NCBI RefSeq assembly: GCF_001905545.1
Contig: NZ_LIPD01000004.1
Span: forward strand, 474,610-538,609
Direction of reading: 5' to 3'
Origin: Streptomyces sp. CB02056
Lineage (GTDB): Bacteria > Actinomycetota > Actinomycetes > Streptomycetales > Streptomycetaceae
DNA: 64,000 bases
The notes below the pieces were generated by a model. That model ran no database searches and was not told where the DNA came from. It was given only the letters and a program-made list of their open reading frames with translations. Below, piece after piece: positions 9,298-19,737 of this stretch. The translations under genes and the position numbers were made by a program. The first letter of the stretch is position 1; every line of letters begins with the position of its first letter.

Positions 9298-10284
9298 TCA
9301 GTTCTTGGGGAGGGTGTTCACGAACGTGGTGTTGGCGGCGTAGAAGCCGCCGACGGCCTTCTCGACCTCGGGGAGGGGGACCTTCTTGTCGGCCTGGTAG
9401 TAGAGCCAGTTGACGTTCATGTCCCAGGTCCGGGTGCCGGACGGCGTCGTGGGGAGGTCGATCAACCAGGAGCTGAACCGGATGCTCAGGGGCTCGCGCG
9501 GGTAGGACTTGCTGCCGCTGCTGTAGAGGGTCTTGCCGTCGACGGAGTAGGTGACCTTCCCGGCGTCGGCGGTGAGCATCAGGGTGTGCCAGCCGGCGAC
9601 GCTCTTGTTCGTGGCGAGGGTGTCCCGGTCGTTCTGGGCGGCGCTGCGCCAGCTCGTGGTGTCGAGCCGGGGGCCGGGGGCGCCCCAGCCGCCGTTGGGC
9701 ATGTACTCGAAGTCCAACTCGCTGTACTTCTTCGAGTTGTGGTCGGGCGAGATCGCATAGACGGTCTGGATGATGTGGTCGCCGTCGCGGCCGTCGGTGG
9801 GCTTGTCGCTGAAGAAGACCCGGGCGGCGATGGTGCCGTTGAGGGACTCGCCCGCGGTGCGTCCGACCTCGACCTGCTTGGTGCCCTTGGGGGTGCCGTC
9901 GGTGGTGACGCGCAGCCGCATGGCCTGGCCGCTCTGGGCGTCGGCCACGGTGGGGAAGGAGAGGCCTTCCTTGGACCAGGTGTCGCGGACGCCGGGGCCG
10001 CCGCCGTCGGTGCGGACGGTCCAGCCGTGTGAGGCCAGGGCCGGGTCCTCGGCACCGGTGTAGTGGAAGGCGTCGAACAGGACGCCGGGCGGGCCGGGCG
10101 GGGCGGTGGGCGTGGGGACGGGAGTCGCGGCAGGGGCCTGCTGCTTCTCCGCTCCGTGGGCGGCCGCCGGTCCGGACGGCTTGCCGTCGGACGCGCAGGC
10201 GCCCGCGCCGACGGCGAGCATGACCAGGGGGAGGGCGGTCCCGAGTGCGGCCCGCGTGCGGGTGTGCGGGGTGGGGCGGGTCAC
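9298..10284 (-). CDS. Exported GH16-like beta-glucanase-fold protein
   Basis: The 328-residue protein has an N-terminal hydrophobic segment ending in Cys30 (LAVGAGAC, a weak lipobox), a Pro/Ala/Thr-rich linker at about 45-67, and a jelly-roll domain. SELDFEYM at 188-195 fits the GH16 active-site pattern E-x-D-x-(x)-E, giving candidate nucleophile Glu189, Asp191 and acid/base Glu193. WHTLMLTADAGKVTYSVDGKTLYSS is a typical GH16 back strand. It is probably anchored outside the membrane and cuts or binds beta-1,3/1,4-glucan. It is divergent from a processive glycosyltransferase gene, suggesting a shared polysaccharide. Confidence 0.8.
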   Translation of the reverse strand: MTRPTPHTRTRAALGTALPLVMLAVGAGACASDGKPSGPAAAHGAEKQQAPAATPVPTPTAPPGPPGVLFDAFHYTGAEDPALASHGWTVRTDGGGPGVRDTWSKEGLSFPTVADAQSGQAMRLRVTTDGTPKGTKQVEVGRTAGESLNGTIAARVFFSDKPTDGRDGDHIIQTVYAISPDHNSKKYSELDFEYMPNGGWGAPGPRLDTTSWRSAAQNDRDTLATNKSVAGWHTLMLTADAGKVTYSVDGKTLYSSGSKSYPREPLSIRFSSWLIDLPTTPSGTRTWDMNVNWLYYQADKKVPLPEVEKAVGGFYAANTTFVNTLPKN

Positions 10285-10724
10285 GACTGCTCCTCCGAGG
10301 GGGATGCACAGGGGGATGCGGAAGGCGTCAGTACGTACACGCTTCGCATCGGATCGATCAATTCGGGCTCATCTTATCCATGCCTTTGACTCCTCTTTTA
10401 AGGTGCTTGAACGAGGTTGGATCGGCATTAACGCCTCCCAGAGGCAGGTGGGGGAAGGAATGGATATGTGGTGTCGGCCACGTTCGCGGACGTTAACGCC
10501 GGGGGTGATCTGTCCGATTTGGCGTCCTTTAGCTGAGCGTCTGAGCAGTCGGTATCACGGTGGGGGAGCGTGTGGTCGCGCTGCGTTTCCCCTGCTGGGG
10601 TGTGTCGCGCCGGGCCGTTGAACCATCTACATTTTGGGGCGATATCCTCTCCCGGACCATCACAGGATGCACACAGAGTGAACGGCGTTGACTACCGCGC
10701 CGTCAAAACGGGGGAGTTCGTACC
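10285..10724. promoter_or_regulatory. Long divergent promoter region, GH16-like gene / glycosyltransferase gene
   Basis: This 440-bp gap has no supported gene. The stretch 10360-10440 is unusually AT-rich for the window. Before the glycosyltransferase, TTGAAC (10618-10623) is followed 19 bp later by TATCCT (10643-10648), a plausible sigma-70 promoter leaving a 70-base leader. Repeated GTTAACG/ATTAACG words near 10430 and 10493 may be protein sites. No riboswitch was recognised. Confidence 0.45.
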
Positions 10725-11903
10725 GTGTCAGGTACCGCCGCGCCCAGCGCGCCCATCGAGGAGGCCCGGTCCTCGCGCAGCCGGCACCGTCGGGGTCGGG
10801 TGGCCCCCGCGGCCGGCACCGCCCTCTACGACACGGTGATCCTCGTTCCCGCCCGGAACGAGGAGGTCGGCGTCCTCACGTCGCTGGACTCCCTGGCGAA
10901 GCAGAGCCGGCGCCCCGACCTCATCATCGTGGTCGTCAACAACTCCACCGACCGCACACGGGAGTTCGCTCAGCGGTTCGCGGACGACGAGCGCACCCCG
11001 CCGACCGTGGTGCTCAACCTGGACAACAACCCGCACAAGAAGGCCGGCGCCCTCAATCACGGACTGGAGTGGCTGCGGGAGGCGGTCGGCGGACGCCTCA
11101 CCGGCGCGGTGCGCCACGTCCTGGTGATGGACGCCGACACCGAACTGCACCACCGGTTCATCGAGCGGGCCCGCAACGTCATCTCCTCCGACCCCGAGCT
11201 CGGCGGCGTCAGCGCCTCCTGCCTCGGCCGTACCGGCCTGTGGCGCAACCCCTGGCAGCGCTACCTGCTCGGCATGCAGATCATCGAGTACGGCCGGGCG
11301 GCCAGCGCCCGCTACCGCGCCGACGTGCACACCATGTCCGGGGCCGGCAGCTTCTACCGGGCCGAGGCGCTGCAGACCCTCATCGACTGGCGCGGCGAGG
11401 TCTTCTGGGAGGACCACCGCAACCTCGTCGAGGACTACGAGACCACGCTGGCGCTCAAGGAGTCCGGCTGGAAGGTCACCGCCAACGAGCTGTGCATCGC
11501 CTACACCGACCTGATGCCCACCCTGCGCGAGCTGATCCAGCAGCGCGAACGCTGGTCCCGGGGCACCGTCGACACCCTGCGCGCCCGCGGCTGGACGAAG
11601 TTCACCTGGCACTCGATCAGCACCCTGATCATGGGGCTCATCGCCTCCGCCTACATCCTCGGCTGGGGCACCAAGCAGGTGGCCGCGATGGCGCGGTTCG
11701 GCGTCAGCCACGCGCCGCTGTTCTGGGCGATGATCGGCTTCTGGGTCCTCTACCCGGCGCTCCGGGTCCGCAAGCTCGGCCCCAAGGCCATGATCGTCGA
11801 GGCCCTGCTGATCCCGGAACTCGTCTTCACGGTGGTCCGCACCTACTGGCTCGTCTCCTCCGTCATCAAGTCGTACATGACACGCGTCTCCGCGTGGAAG
11901 TAG
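10725..11903 (+). CDS. Processive family 2 glycosyltransferase, membrane bound
   Basis: The 392-residue protein is a GT2 polysaccharide-synthase-like enzyme. The nucleotide-binding start is DTVILVPARNEE (36-47). The DxD motif is VMDADTE (Asp136, Asp138). VEDYET (ED at 236-237) supplies the catalytic base and QQRERW (272-277) the Q-x-x-R-W product-binding motif of processive synthases. Two or three C-terminal membrane segments follow (about 290-380). It starts at GTG with GGGGGAG ahead. It probably makes an extracellular glycan with the 66-residue membrane protein encoded 14 bp downstream. Confidence 0.9.
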   Translation: MSGTAAPSAPIEEARSSRSRHRRGRVAPAAGTALYDTVILVPARNEEVGVLTSLDSLAKQSRRPDLIIVVVNNSTDRTREFAQRFADDERTPPTVVLNLDNNPHKKAGALNHGLEWLREAVGGRLTGAVRHVLVMDADTELHHRFIERARNVISSDPELGGVSASCLGRTGLWRNPWQRYLLGMQIIEYGRAASARYRADVHTMSGAGSFYRAEALQTLIDWRGEVFWEDHRNLVEDYETTLALKESGWKVTANELCIAYTDLMPTLRELIQQRERWSRGTVDTLRARGWTKFTWHSISTLIMGLIASAYILGWGTKQVAAMARFGVSHAPLFWAMIGFWVLYPALRVRKLGPKAMIVEALLIPELVFTVVRTYWLVSSVIKSYMTRVSAWK

Positions 11904-11917
11904 CCCGAAAGAACACC

Positions 11918-12118
11918 ATGAACGTCTTCAAAGGCCTGGGCGTCTGCATCCTCCTGGCGGCCGTCACCGTCGCCATGACCCAGGTGCCCAACGCCGACCT
12001 CGTCCTGCTGGTCGTCAGCGTCACCATCATCAGCATCTCCATCGTCACCTTCGGGGCGTCCGTCCGCCGCAGCCGCCGGGACCGCCGCCTCGCCGGCGGC
12101 GGCCGCCGCCGGGCCTGA
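11918..12118 (+). CDS. Small two-helix membrane protein
   Basis: The 66-residue protein begins MNVFKGLGVCILLAAVTVAMTQ, has a second hydrophobic stretch DLVLLVVSVTIISISIVTFGA, and ends in an Arg-rich cytoplasmic tail (RRSRRDRRLAGGGRRRA). It starts 14 bp after the glycosyltransferase and is probably its small membrane partner. No family is recognised. Confidence 0.7.
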   Translation: MNVFKGLGVCILLAAVTVAMTQVPNADLVLLVVSVTIISISIVTFGASVRRSRRDRRLAGGGRRRA

Positions 12119-12165
12119 GGGGACCTGACTGGTCGGACAGCCCCGCCGAGCGCGTTCGACGCCGA

Positions 12166-12200
12166 ACGGCCACGGGCCCGCGCTGCGGGGCCGTGGCCGT
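12166..12200. terminator. Hairpin terminator between convergent genes
   Basis: ACGGCCACGG (12166-12175) pairs with CCGTGGCCGT (12191-12200); the interior GCCCGC/GCGGGG extends the stem. It lies between the genes ending at 12118 (+) and 12223 (-). Confidence 0.7.
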
Positions 12201-12222
12201 GGCCGGAGGGGTATCGGCGGGG

Positions 12223-12786
12223 TTATCGGGCGGTCGTGGCGGACGGGGTCTTCTTCCGGGCGCGGTAGGCGGCGGCCTTGATCTTGTTGCCGCAGGAGTC
12301 CATGCCGCACCACTGGCGGCGCATGCCCCGGGAGCGGTCGATGTAGACCCGGGTGCACTCCGGGTTGCCGCACTCCTTCAGCAGGGGGACGTCCGGGCCG
12401 CTGAGGAGTTCGACCGCCTGGCGCGCGACGGTTGCCAGCGCCTGTTCGGGGGTCGCCTCGTTGTGCCGTCCGGTCAGGGTGAGCTGCGGTGTCACGGGCG
12501 GTTTGCGCGCGGCGCCGTTGAGCACGGCGAGTGCCTCGCGATCGAAGGCCTCGCCGAGCCGGCGGTCGGTGATCAGCCGGTAGACGGCCTCGCGGACGGT
12601 CGTCGCCTCGCGGACGTCCTGCTCGTCACCGGGCGTGATCGTGTCCACCAGGCCGCAGTCCAGGTACCAGGCGTTCAGGCGCTCCGGCGTCACGAACATC
12701 TCGAACCGGACCGTGCGCCGTGCACGGAGCGTAGCGGCGAAGTCCAGGGCGGGGTGCCCGCAGACGAAGACATGGTCAAGGTTCAC
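12223..12786 (-). CDS. CGNR zinc finger (ABATE) domain protein
   Basis: This 187-residue protein has the N-terminal start NLDHVFVCGHPALDFAATL and the C-terminal treble-clef finger CGNPECTRVYIDRSRGMRRQWC followed by MDSCGNKIKAAAYRARKK, the hallmark CGNR motif. Four Cys probably bind zinc and the basic tail may contact DNA or RNA. Such proteins are thought to be regulators. The GTG at 12786 overlaps the ABC-F stop codon as GTGA, fixing both start and operon membership. Confidence 0.9.
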   Translation of the reverse strand: MNLDHVFVCGHPALDFAATLRARRTVRFEMFVTPERLNAWYLDCGLVDTITPGDEQDVREATTVREAVYRLITDRRLGEAFDREALAVLNGAARKPPVTPQLTLTGRHNEATPEQALATVARQAVELLSGPDVPLLKECGNPECTRVYIDRSRGMRRQWCGMDSCGNKIKAAAYRARKKTPSATTAR

Positions 12787-14498
12787 ATCACCATGCTGGC
12801 AGGTGACTGTGCCGGGGGGCAATGACGGGTGGCGCCCGCCGGATCGAGCCGCAGCTCGCGGCCCTGCCAGCGTCGGCGCAGCCAGCGGTCGTGGCTCGCG
12901 AGGACGATCGCGCCGGGACCGGTGCCGAAGGCCTCCTCCAGTTCGTCGCAGAGGCGCGGGGAGAGGTGGTTGGTGGGTTCGTCGAGCAGCAGCAGCCGGG
13001 GCGGTTCGGCCACCAGGAGCGCCAGTGCGAGCCGGCGGCGCTGCCCGACGGACAGCCGGCCGACGGGCTTGTCCAGGTCCGCCGCGTGCAGCAGGCCGAG
13101 CGATCCCAGCGGCACCCGCTCGGCGCGCGCCGCGCCCAGCGCCTGCTCGTAGGTGTCGCGGACGGTGCGGTCGGGCCGGTCGAACTCGGTGTCCTGGGTG
13201 AGCAGTCCGACCGTCAGTCCGGGGTGCCGGTGCACCGTGCCCTCGGCCGTGAGGTGGCCGGCGAGTACGGCGAGCAGTGTGGACTTGCCCGTCCCGTTGC
13301 CGCCCGTGACCAGCAGCCGGTCGTCCGGGGCGACGTCCAGGCTTTCGAGCGCGAGCCGGCCGGGCACCCGGAGGTCCCGGAGCGACACCAGGGGCCGGAG
13401 GCCCTCGCCGGTGTCGGACGGCGTGTGGGCGTCCGCCGCCAGGGATTCGACGGCGAACCGCAGCGGGCGCGGCGGTTCGGGGACCTGCGCGCGCTCCAGC
13501 TCCTCCAGTCGGCGGGCGGCGTTGCGCACCCGTCGGGAGACCTGGTTCTGCACCCGGCCGGCCCGGTGGCCGTAGCCCATCTTCTCGTTGTCGCGCGGCC
13601 CCCGGTCCGGTGCGACCAGGTGCGCGGTCACGCCGGCCGCGTGGCGCAGCTGCGCCAACTCCTGCTGCTCCTCGGCGAATCGCCGCTCCCAGCGGTCCCG
13701 CTCGGCGCGCCGCTCGCCCAGGTAGGCGCTGTAGTTGCCGCCGTAGCGGACCGGTCCGTCCACCGTCGGGTCGAGGTCGACCAGGTGGGTGCAGACGGCG
13801 TCGAGGAACGCCCGGTCGTGGGCGGCGACGACCACGGTGCCGGGCAGTGCGCGGACCTGCTCCTCCAGGAAGGCGGCGGCGCCGTCGTCGAGGTGGTTGG
13901 TCGGCTCGTCCAGCAGCAGCGCGGACGGCCGTCGGACCAGCAGCGCCGCGAGGGCCAGCCGGCCGCGCTGTCCGCCGGACAGCGAGCCGAGCGTGCGGTC
14001 GTGCCCGAGCGGGCCGAGGGCCGGTGCGCCGAGGCCCAGCCCGTCGAGGACCAGGGCGGCACGGCGGTCGGCGTCCCAGGACTCCCGGTGCCGGGCCTGT
14101 TCCAGCCGCCTGCCGTAGGCGTCCAGGAGTTCCGGGTGCCCGGGGTCGGACTCCGGGAGCCGGGCGATCTCCGCGCCGAGCCGGTCCAGTTCCACCAGGT
14201 CCTCGCGGGCCTCGCGCAGCGCGTCGTCCAGGACGGCGGCGACGGTCGCGGCGGGGTCGAAGGGCATCTCCTGGTGCAGGAAGCCGAGGTCATCGGGGCG
14301 GGAGACGCTTCCCGCGTCGGGTTCGTCCACGCCGGCGAGCACCCGCAGCAGGGTGGACTTGCCGGCGCCGTTCTCCCCGATCAGGCCGATCCGGTGGCCG
14401 GGGGCGGCGGTCAGGCCGACGCCGTCGAGGACGCGACGACCGCCGAGGACGCGGACGAGGTCATGGGCGAGCAGGGCGTTCTGGGACAGGGGGAACAC
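12783..14498 (-). CDS. ABC-F family ATP-binding protein (antibiotic-resistance type)
   Basis: The 571-residue protein has two ABC domains and no membrane segments, so it acts at the ribosome rather than in transport. Domain 1 has GENGAGKST, LSGGQRGRLALAAL and LLLDEPTNHLD; domain 2 has GGNGTGKST, LSVGQRRRLALALL and LLLLDEPTNHLS. Between them is a long charged linker (ERRAERDRWERRFAEEQQELAQLRH, then MGYGHRAGRVQNQVSRRVRNAARRLEEL), the ribosomal P-site tRNA-interaction motif of ABC-F proteins. It resembles the actinomycete TlrC/OleB-type group. It starts at GTG, overlaps the CGNR gene by 4 bp and follows a second ABC-F gene by 76 bp. Confidence 0.9.
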   Translation of the reverse strand: MFPLSQNALLAHDLVRVLGGRRVLDGVGLTAAPGHRIGLIGENGAGKSTLLRVLAGVDEPDAGSVSRPDDLGFLHQEMPFDPAATVAAVLDDALREAREDLVELDRLGAEIARLPESDPGHPELLDAYGRRLEQARHRESWDADRRAALVLDGLGLGAPALGPLGHDRTLGSLSGGQRGRLALAALLVRRPSALLLDEPTNHLDDGAAAFLEEQVRALPGTVVVAAHDRAFLDAVCTHLVDLDPTVDGPVRYGGNYSAYLGERRAERDRWERRFAEEQQELAQLRHAAGVTAHLVAPDRGPRDNEKMGYGHRAGRVQNQVSRRVRNAARRLEELERAQVPEPPRPLRFAVESLAADAHTPSDTGEGLRPLVSLRDLRVPGRLALESLDVAPDDRLLVTGGNGTGKSTLLAVLAGHLTAEGTVHRHPGLTVGLLTQDTEFDRPDRTVRDTYEQALGAARAERVPLGSLGLLHAADLDKPVGRLSVGQRRRLALALLVAEPPRLLLLDEPTNHLSPRLCDELEEAFGTGPGAIVLASHDRWLRRRWQGRELRLDPAGATRHCPPAQSPASMVM

Positions 14499-14574
14499 GG
14501 GGAACCTTCCGACGTGAGGGGGTGGGCCCGCCCGGGCACCGGGCCTCGGGCGGGCCGCGTCACACGGCGGCGGT

Positions 14575-16218
<1,644 letters not shown>

Positions 16219-16240
16219 GGGGATGACCTCGAAAGGATGA

Positions 16241-16383
16241 GGGCAGGAAGGTAGACCTCTGCCCTGGGCAGACATGCGGAGAAGGGGTACGACGAAACGG
16301 ACCACCTCGGCGGCGCTCCTGAAGCACCGGCCGGTGGCCGTCAGATCCGGATCTCACCCGGAGATGTCGTCGTCACCCGCCAC
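16241..16383 (-). promoter_or_regulatory. Possible translation-attenuation leader of the ABC-F operon
   Basis: On the minus strand a nine-codon frame (GTG at 16383, TGA at 16354; MAGDDDISG) has GAGGAG eight bases ahead. Further down, CTGCCC (16271-16266), GGGCAG (16264-16259) and CTGCCC (16246-16241) follow each other, so the middle word can pair with either flank but not both. A leader peptide before competing hairpins is the layout of inducible ABC-F resistance genes. That this one works so is inference. Confidence 0.4.
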
Positions 16384-16865
16384 GTCTGCCACTCCTCGAT
16401 CACACGACTACAGGTCGCTGCGACTGTAGCAGGCACCGCCGACAGCCGGCAGCGGATATGTGCGCGCCCAGCGGGCGGCGGCCGGCAACTGCCCTCTGCC
16501 ACGGCTCCTTTCGCTCCGGCTCCCGCGCCGGCCGGTGCCGCCGGGCTCCCCTCGCCGTCTCGTTGACAGGCCGGGCGCGACCGTGCCAGCATCGTCACCG
16601 GCTGAACCGGTGACGGACATGAGAACAGCCCGACCCGGCGCACACGGGAGAGCCGCCCCTGCGCACCGACTGCTTGAGCCAAATCTCGGCTGATCACCGC
16701 CACTTGCGGCGACTGCCCGAGGGGCATCGGCCCGCAGTCGTCAGCGATCGAACCGTCACCATCTCGACCGGACACATCTTGTACGTCGACCAGCCCTGCC
16801 CGTACGCCCCGCACGCGCTCCTTGGCGGCCGGGCGCATGCCCACCTTTTTCCTGGACGGATACCC
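16384..16865. other. Gene-free region before the tannase-type gene
   Basis: No convincing coding frame is seen. TTGACA at 16563-16568 and CAGCAT at 16587-16592 (18-bp spacer) make a promoter-like pair facing the esterase gene, implying a leader of roughly 265 bases. The left part is probably the promoter of the divergent ABC-F operon. Confidence 0.4.
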
Positions 16866-18482
16866 ATGAAGAGATTCCTGATCGTGCTCGCGACCGGCGC
16901 GGCGCTGGCCGTGGTGCACCTGCCGGCGGCAGTGGCGGAGACCCCGTACGGCTCCCTGCCCGCGCCGTCCGGCTGTTCGGCGCCGGCCGTGTCGGCCCCC
17001 GCCGGTACGGCGGTGGAGTCCGTGACGGCGGCCCACCGGGAGGGCGGGACCATCGACGGAACCGGGGTGGTGGGCGGCACGGTCACCGGTGTCCCCGCCT
17101 TCTGCGAGGTGACCGTCGCCCTGACCCACCCGGGCGACAACGACCATGCGAGGGTGCGGACCTGGCTGCCCGTCAGCGGCTGGAACGGCCGCTTCCAGGC
17201 GCTCGGCGGAAGCGCCTTCGCCGCCGGGGACAACGGCGTCGGGATGGGCACCGCGGTCAAGAACGGCTACGCCGCGACCACCACCGACGGCGGGCTCGCC
17301 GATGCCGTGGACGCCGGCTGGGCGCTGAACGCGAAGGGCGAGGTCGACACCGCGCTGCTGAACAACCTCGCGTCCCGCTCCCAGCACGAGGCGGCGATCG
17401 TCGGCAAGCAGGTGGTCGCCACGCACTTCGGCAGTCCGGCCTCCTACTCCTACTTCAACGGGTGCTCCACCGGCGGGCGCCAGGGCTACCTGGAGGCGCA
17501 GCGCTACCCCGACGACTTCGACGGCATCCTCGCCAACGCGCCCGCCGTCAGCTGGGACGAGTTCGAAGTCGCCACCCTGTGGCCGCAGGTGGTCATGAAC
17601 AACGAGAGGACCTACCCGTCCGCCTGCGCGTTCAAGGCCTTCACGGACGCCGCCGTCGCTGCCTGCGACCCGCTCGACGGAGCCGAGGACAAGCTGGTCA
17701 ACGACGCGTCGCGGTGCGACTTCGACCCGCGCCGGCTGATCGGCACCACGGTGGTCTGTGACGGGAAGGAGCTGACCATCACGGCCGCCGACGCCGCCGT
17801 CGTCCGCAAGATCTGGGACGGTCCGCGCACCGCCTCGGGCCGCAGGCTCTGGTCCGGCGTCCCGGTCGGTGCCGACCTGGCGGGGCTGGCCGGCACCACC
17901 GCGCCCGACGCGGACGGCCAGGTGCGGGGCGCGCCGTTCCCGGTGCCCCGGCTCTGGGTCACGAACTGGCTGGAGAAGCAGCCCGCGTTCGACGTCTCGA
18001 CGATCACCTACGACCGGTTCACCCGGCTGTTCGAGCAGTCGCGGACCGAGTACGGCCGGATCATCGGCACCGACGACCCCGACCTGTCCGCCTTCCGCGA
18101 CGCCGGCGGCAAACTCCTGACCTGGCACGGCCAGGCCGACCAGTTCATCCCCGCCCAGGGCACCGTCGACTACCGCCGGCAGGTCGAGCGGACGATGGGC
18201 GGCGGCAAGCGGGTCGACGACTTCTACCGGCTCTTCCTCGCCCCGGGCACGGCCCACTGCGGCCTCAACAAGGGCGGCGGCACGACCGACGACCTCGCCG
18301 CCCTGACGGCCTGGGTCGAGCAGGGCAAGGCGCCGCGGACACTGCCCGCCACGCTGCTCGACGCCACCGGGCGGAGCGTCGACCGCGACCTGTGCCGCTA
18401 CCCCGAGGTGTCCCGCTACCGGGGCCACGGCGACCCGGCCGCCGCCTCCAGCTTCCGCTGCGTCCTCCCCTCCCGGCACTGA
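16866..18482 (+). CDS. Secreted tannase/feruloyl-esterase family protein
   Basis: The 538-residue protein carries a Sec signal peptide (MKRFLIVLATGAALAVVHLPAAVA, cleavage near residue 24). NGCSTGGRQGY contains nucleophile Ser201 preceded by Cys200. HGQADQFIP gives Asp425 and GTAHC gives His464 with Cys465. The two Cys adjoining Ser and His are the disulphide that joins the triad in this family (CS-D-HC motif). CDPLDGAEDKLVNDASRCDFDP in the lid resembles the calcium-binding loop. It should hydrolyse extracellular aromatic esters. Confidence 0.93.
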   Translation: MKRFLIVLATGAALAVVHLPAAVAETPYGSLPAPSGCSAPAVSAPAGTAVESVTAAHREGGTIDGTGVVGGTVTGVPAFCEVTVALTHPGDNDHARVRTWLPVSGWNGRFQALGGSAFAAGDNGVGMGTAVKNGYAATTTDGGLADAVDAGWALNAKGEVDTALLNNLASRSQHEAAIVGKQVVATHFGSPASYSYFNGCSTGGRQGYLEAQRYPDDFDGILANAPAVSWDEFEVATLWPQVVMNNERTYPSACAFKAFTDAAVAACDPLDGAEDKLVNDASRCDFDPRRLIGTTVVCDGKELTITAADAAVVRKIWDGPRTASGRRLWSGVPVGADLAGLAGTTAPDADGQVRGAPFPVPRLWVTNWLEKQPAFDVSTITYDRFTRLFEQSRTEYGRIIGTDDPDLSAFRDAGGKLLTWHGQADQFIPAQGTVDYRRQVERTMGGGKRVDDFYRLFLAPGTAHCGLNKGGGTTDDLAALTAWVEQGKAPRTLPATLLDATGRSVDRDLCRYPEVSRYRGHGDPAAASSFRCVLPSRH

Positions 18483-18518
18483 TCCCTGCCCGGCGCCGGT
18501 CCCCTCCGGTGCCGCCCC

Positions 18519-18552
18519 GGCCCGGCCCGCGCCCGACGGCGCGGGCCGGGCC
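18519..18552. terminator. Terminator of the tannase-type gene
   Basis: GGCCCGGCCCGCGCC (18519-18533) and GGCGCGGGCCGGGCC (18538-18552) form a perfect 15-bp stem with a CGAC loop. Confidence 0.85.
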
Positions 18553-18585
18553 TTCGCACGTCGTGCGGGGGTGGGCGGGGGACGG

Positions 18586-18621
18586 CGAAGGGGCCGACAG
18601 CGGGTGCTGTCGGCCCCTTCG
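18586..18621. terminator. Terminator of the SRPBCC gene
   Basis: CGAAGGGGCCGACAGC (18586-18601) pairs with GCTGTCGGCCCCTTCG (18606-18621), a 16-bp perfect stem with a GGGT loop, 25 bp past the minus-strand stop at 18647. Confidence 0.85.
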
Positions 18622-18646
18622 GGGGTGGATCGGTCCGTGCGGTGGA

Positions 18647-19075
18647 TCACCGGACCCGCAGCGGCCCCGCGAAGGACTTGCGCAGGGCCGGCGGAGCGGC
18701 GACGGGGAGCAGCGCGGCGAGCATCCTGCCCTTGAGGGTGCTCGGCTGCCGCGTCAGCTGGACGTCGACCCGGGTGCCCTCGCCCTCCGGGGTCATCCGG
18801 AAGACCCAACCGCCGCCCGGGCCGAAGAGCTTGGAGTCGAGGGTGGTGACGGTGACGGTGCGGCCGCCGGGCTCCCACTCGTAGCGGGTGCGCTCCCAGG
18901 CGGCGGCGGTTCCCTCGGTGACCTCGGCCCAGGTGTCGCCGAGCGCGTGGACCTCGAAGTGTTCGGTGTCGATCGTCGGCCAGGCCTCGGCGCGGGAGGG
19001 GCCGAAGTCGGTCAGCACCGCCAGGACGTCCTCCGTGCCGAGCGTGGAGACGAGATGGAAGCGTACGACTGCCAT
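18647..19075 (-). CDS. SRPBCC family protein
   Basis: The 142-residue protein looks like a polyketide-cyclase/START-fold SRPBCC protein: a beta strand AVVRFHLVSTLGTEDVLAVLTDFGPSRAEAWP, then HFEVHALGDTWAEVTEG, WERTRYEWEPGGRTVTVTTLDSKLFGPGGGWVFRMTPEGEGTRVDVQLTRQP, and a C-terminal helix. It probably binds a small hydrophobic ligand; no active site can be named. The ATG at 19075 has GAGGAC about ten bases ahead. Confidence 0.8.
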   Translation of the reverse strand: MAVVRFHLVSTLGTEDVLAVLTDFGPSRAEAWPTIDTEHFEVHALGDTWAEVTEGTAAAWERTRYEWEPGGRTVTVTTLDSKLFGPGGGWVFRMTPEGEGTRVDVQLTRQPSTLKGRMLAALLPVAAPPALRKSFAGPLRVR

Positions 19076-19138
19076 GGTGGGTGTCCTCATCGGTAAGTAA
19101 CTGCTCCAGCCGGTGACGACAGGTTTCCACGCGCCTGC

Positions 19139-19150
19139 GTCACCTGTCAA
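19139..19150 (-). promoter_or_regulatory. TTGACAGGTGAC element before the SRPBCC gene
   Basis: This 12-base word reads on the minus strand about 64 bp before the SRPBCC start. An identical copy on the plus strand lies at 19738-19749 before the small gene at 19803. It contains a consensus -35 hexamer and may mark a shared promoter class. Confidence 0.4.
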
Positions 19151-19177
19151 AGGGGTGACGACATCAGGACATGCGTG

Positions 19178-19209
19178 GGCGCGGCGCCCGAGGAGGCGGG
19201 CGCCGCGCC
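19178..19209. terminator. Hairpin after the secreted small protein gene
   Basis: GGCGCGGCGCCCG (19178-19190) pairs with CGGGCGCCGCGCC (19197-19209), 13 bp around AGGAGG, just past the minus-strand stop at 19218. Confidence 0.75.
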
Positions 19210-19217
19210 GGGAGGTG

Positions 19218-19574
19218 TTACGCCTGGAGGACCCGGTAGCTCAGGGCGGTCCGCGGGAGGTTGGCCTGGGCCAGCGTTCCGCTGAGCCACCCGGGGCCGT
19301 TGCAGTCGGCCTCGGCGTACAGCGCCAGCGTGGTGCCCCCGTTGGCGATCTGCACCGAGCGGGCGCCGGGCCACAGGGTGTGGCAGGTGCCGAGGTCGGT
19401 GAGGTCGACGGTGGTGGCGAACCCCTGCCCGTAGGTGGAGGAGTAGAGGCGCGCGCCCGGCTGCAGGGGTGGCCAGCCCGCGGCGTCGGCCGTCCCGGCG
19501 CCGAGCCCGACCAGGGTCGCGGCCAGGGCTGCGGCGACGGCTGGGCCGCGGAGTTTCGTCTCGGGTGTGAACAT
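19218..19574 (-). CDS. Small secreted protein, beta/gamma-crystallin-like
   Basis: The 118-residue product has a Sec signal peptide (MFTPETKLRGPAVAAALAATLVGLGAGTADA, cleavage near 31). The mature part is about 87 residues with two Cys (GTCHTLWPG and EADCNGPGW), probably a disulphide. Segments GTTLALYAEADCNGPGW and NLPRTALSYRVL resemble a beta/gamma-crystallin or family I36 inhibitor fold. The assignment is tentative. Confidence 0.7.
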   Translation of the reverse strand: MFTPETKLRGPAVAAALAATLVGLGAGTADAAGWPPLQPGARLYSSTYGQGFATTVDLTDLGTCHTLWPGARSVQIANGGTTLALYAEADCNGPGWLSGTLAQANLPRTALSYRVLQA

Positions 19575-19737
19575 GCGATCCGCCTTCTCGGGTGGGAGGG
19601 AACTGCCGGATCGGCCGGTGGCTCGTCGGGCGGTTCCGGCTCGAGGGAAGATCATTGCATCTTCAACAAAGCGCCGCGAGGGCAGAATCGGCCAAGCGCG
19701 CGCAGGCGGGAGCGATAGGCGCGTTCTCGTCACCGCC

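Noticed and set aside
16341..19130. A 929-codon minus-strand open frame
   Set aside because: It crosses the signal-peptide-bearing tannase gene in antisense and shows no coherent protein.
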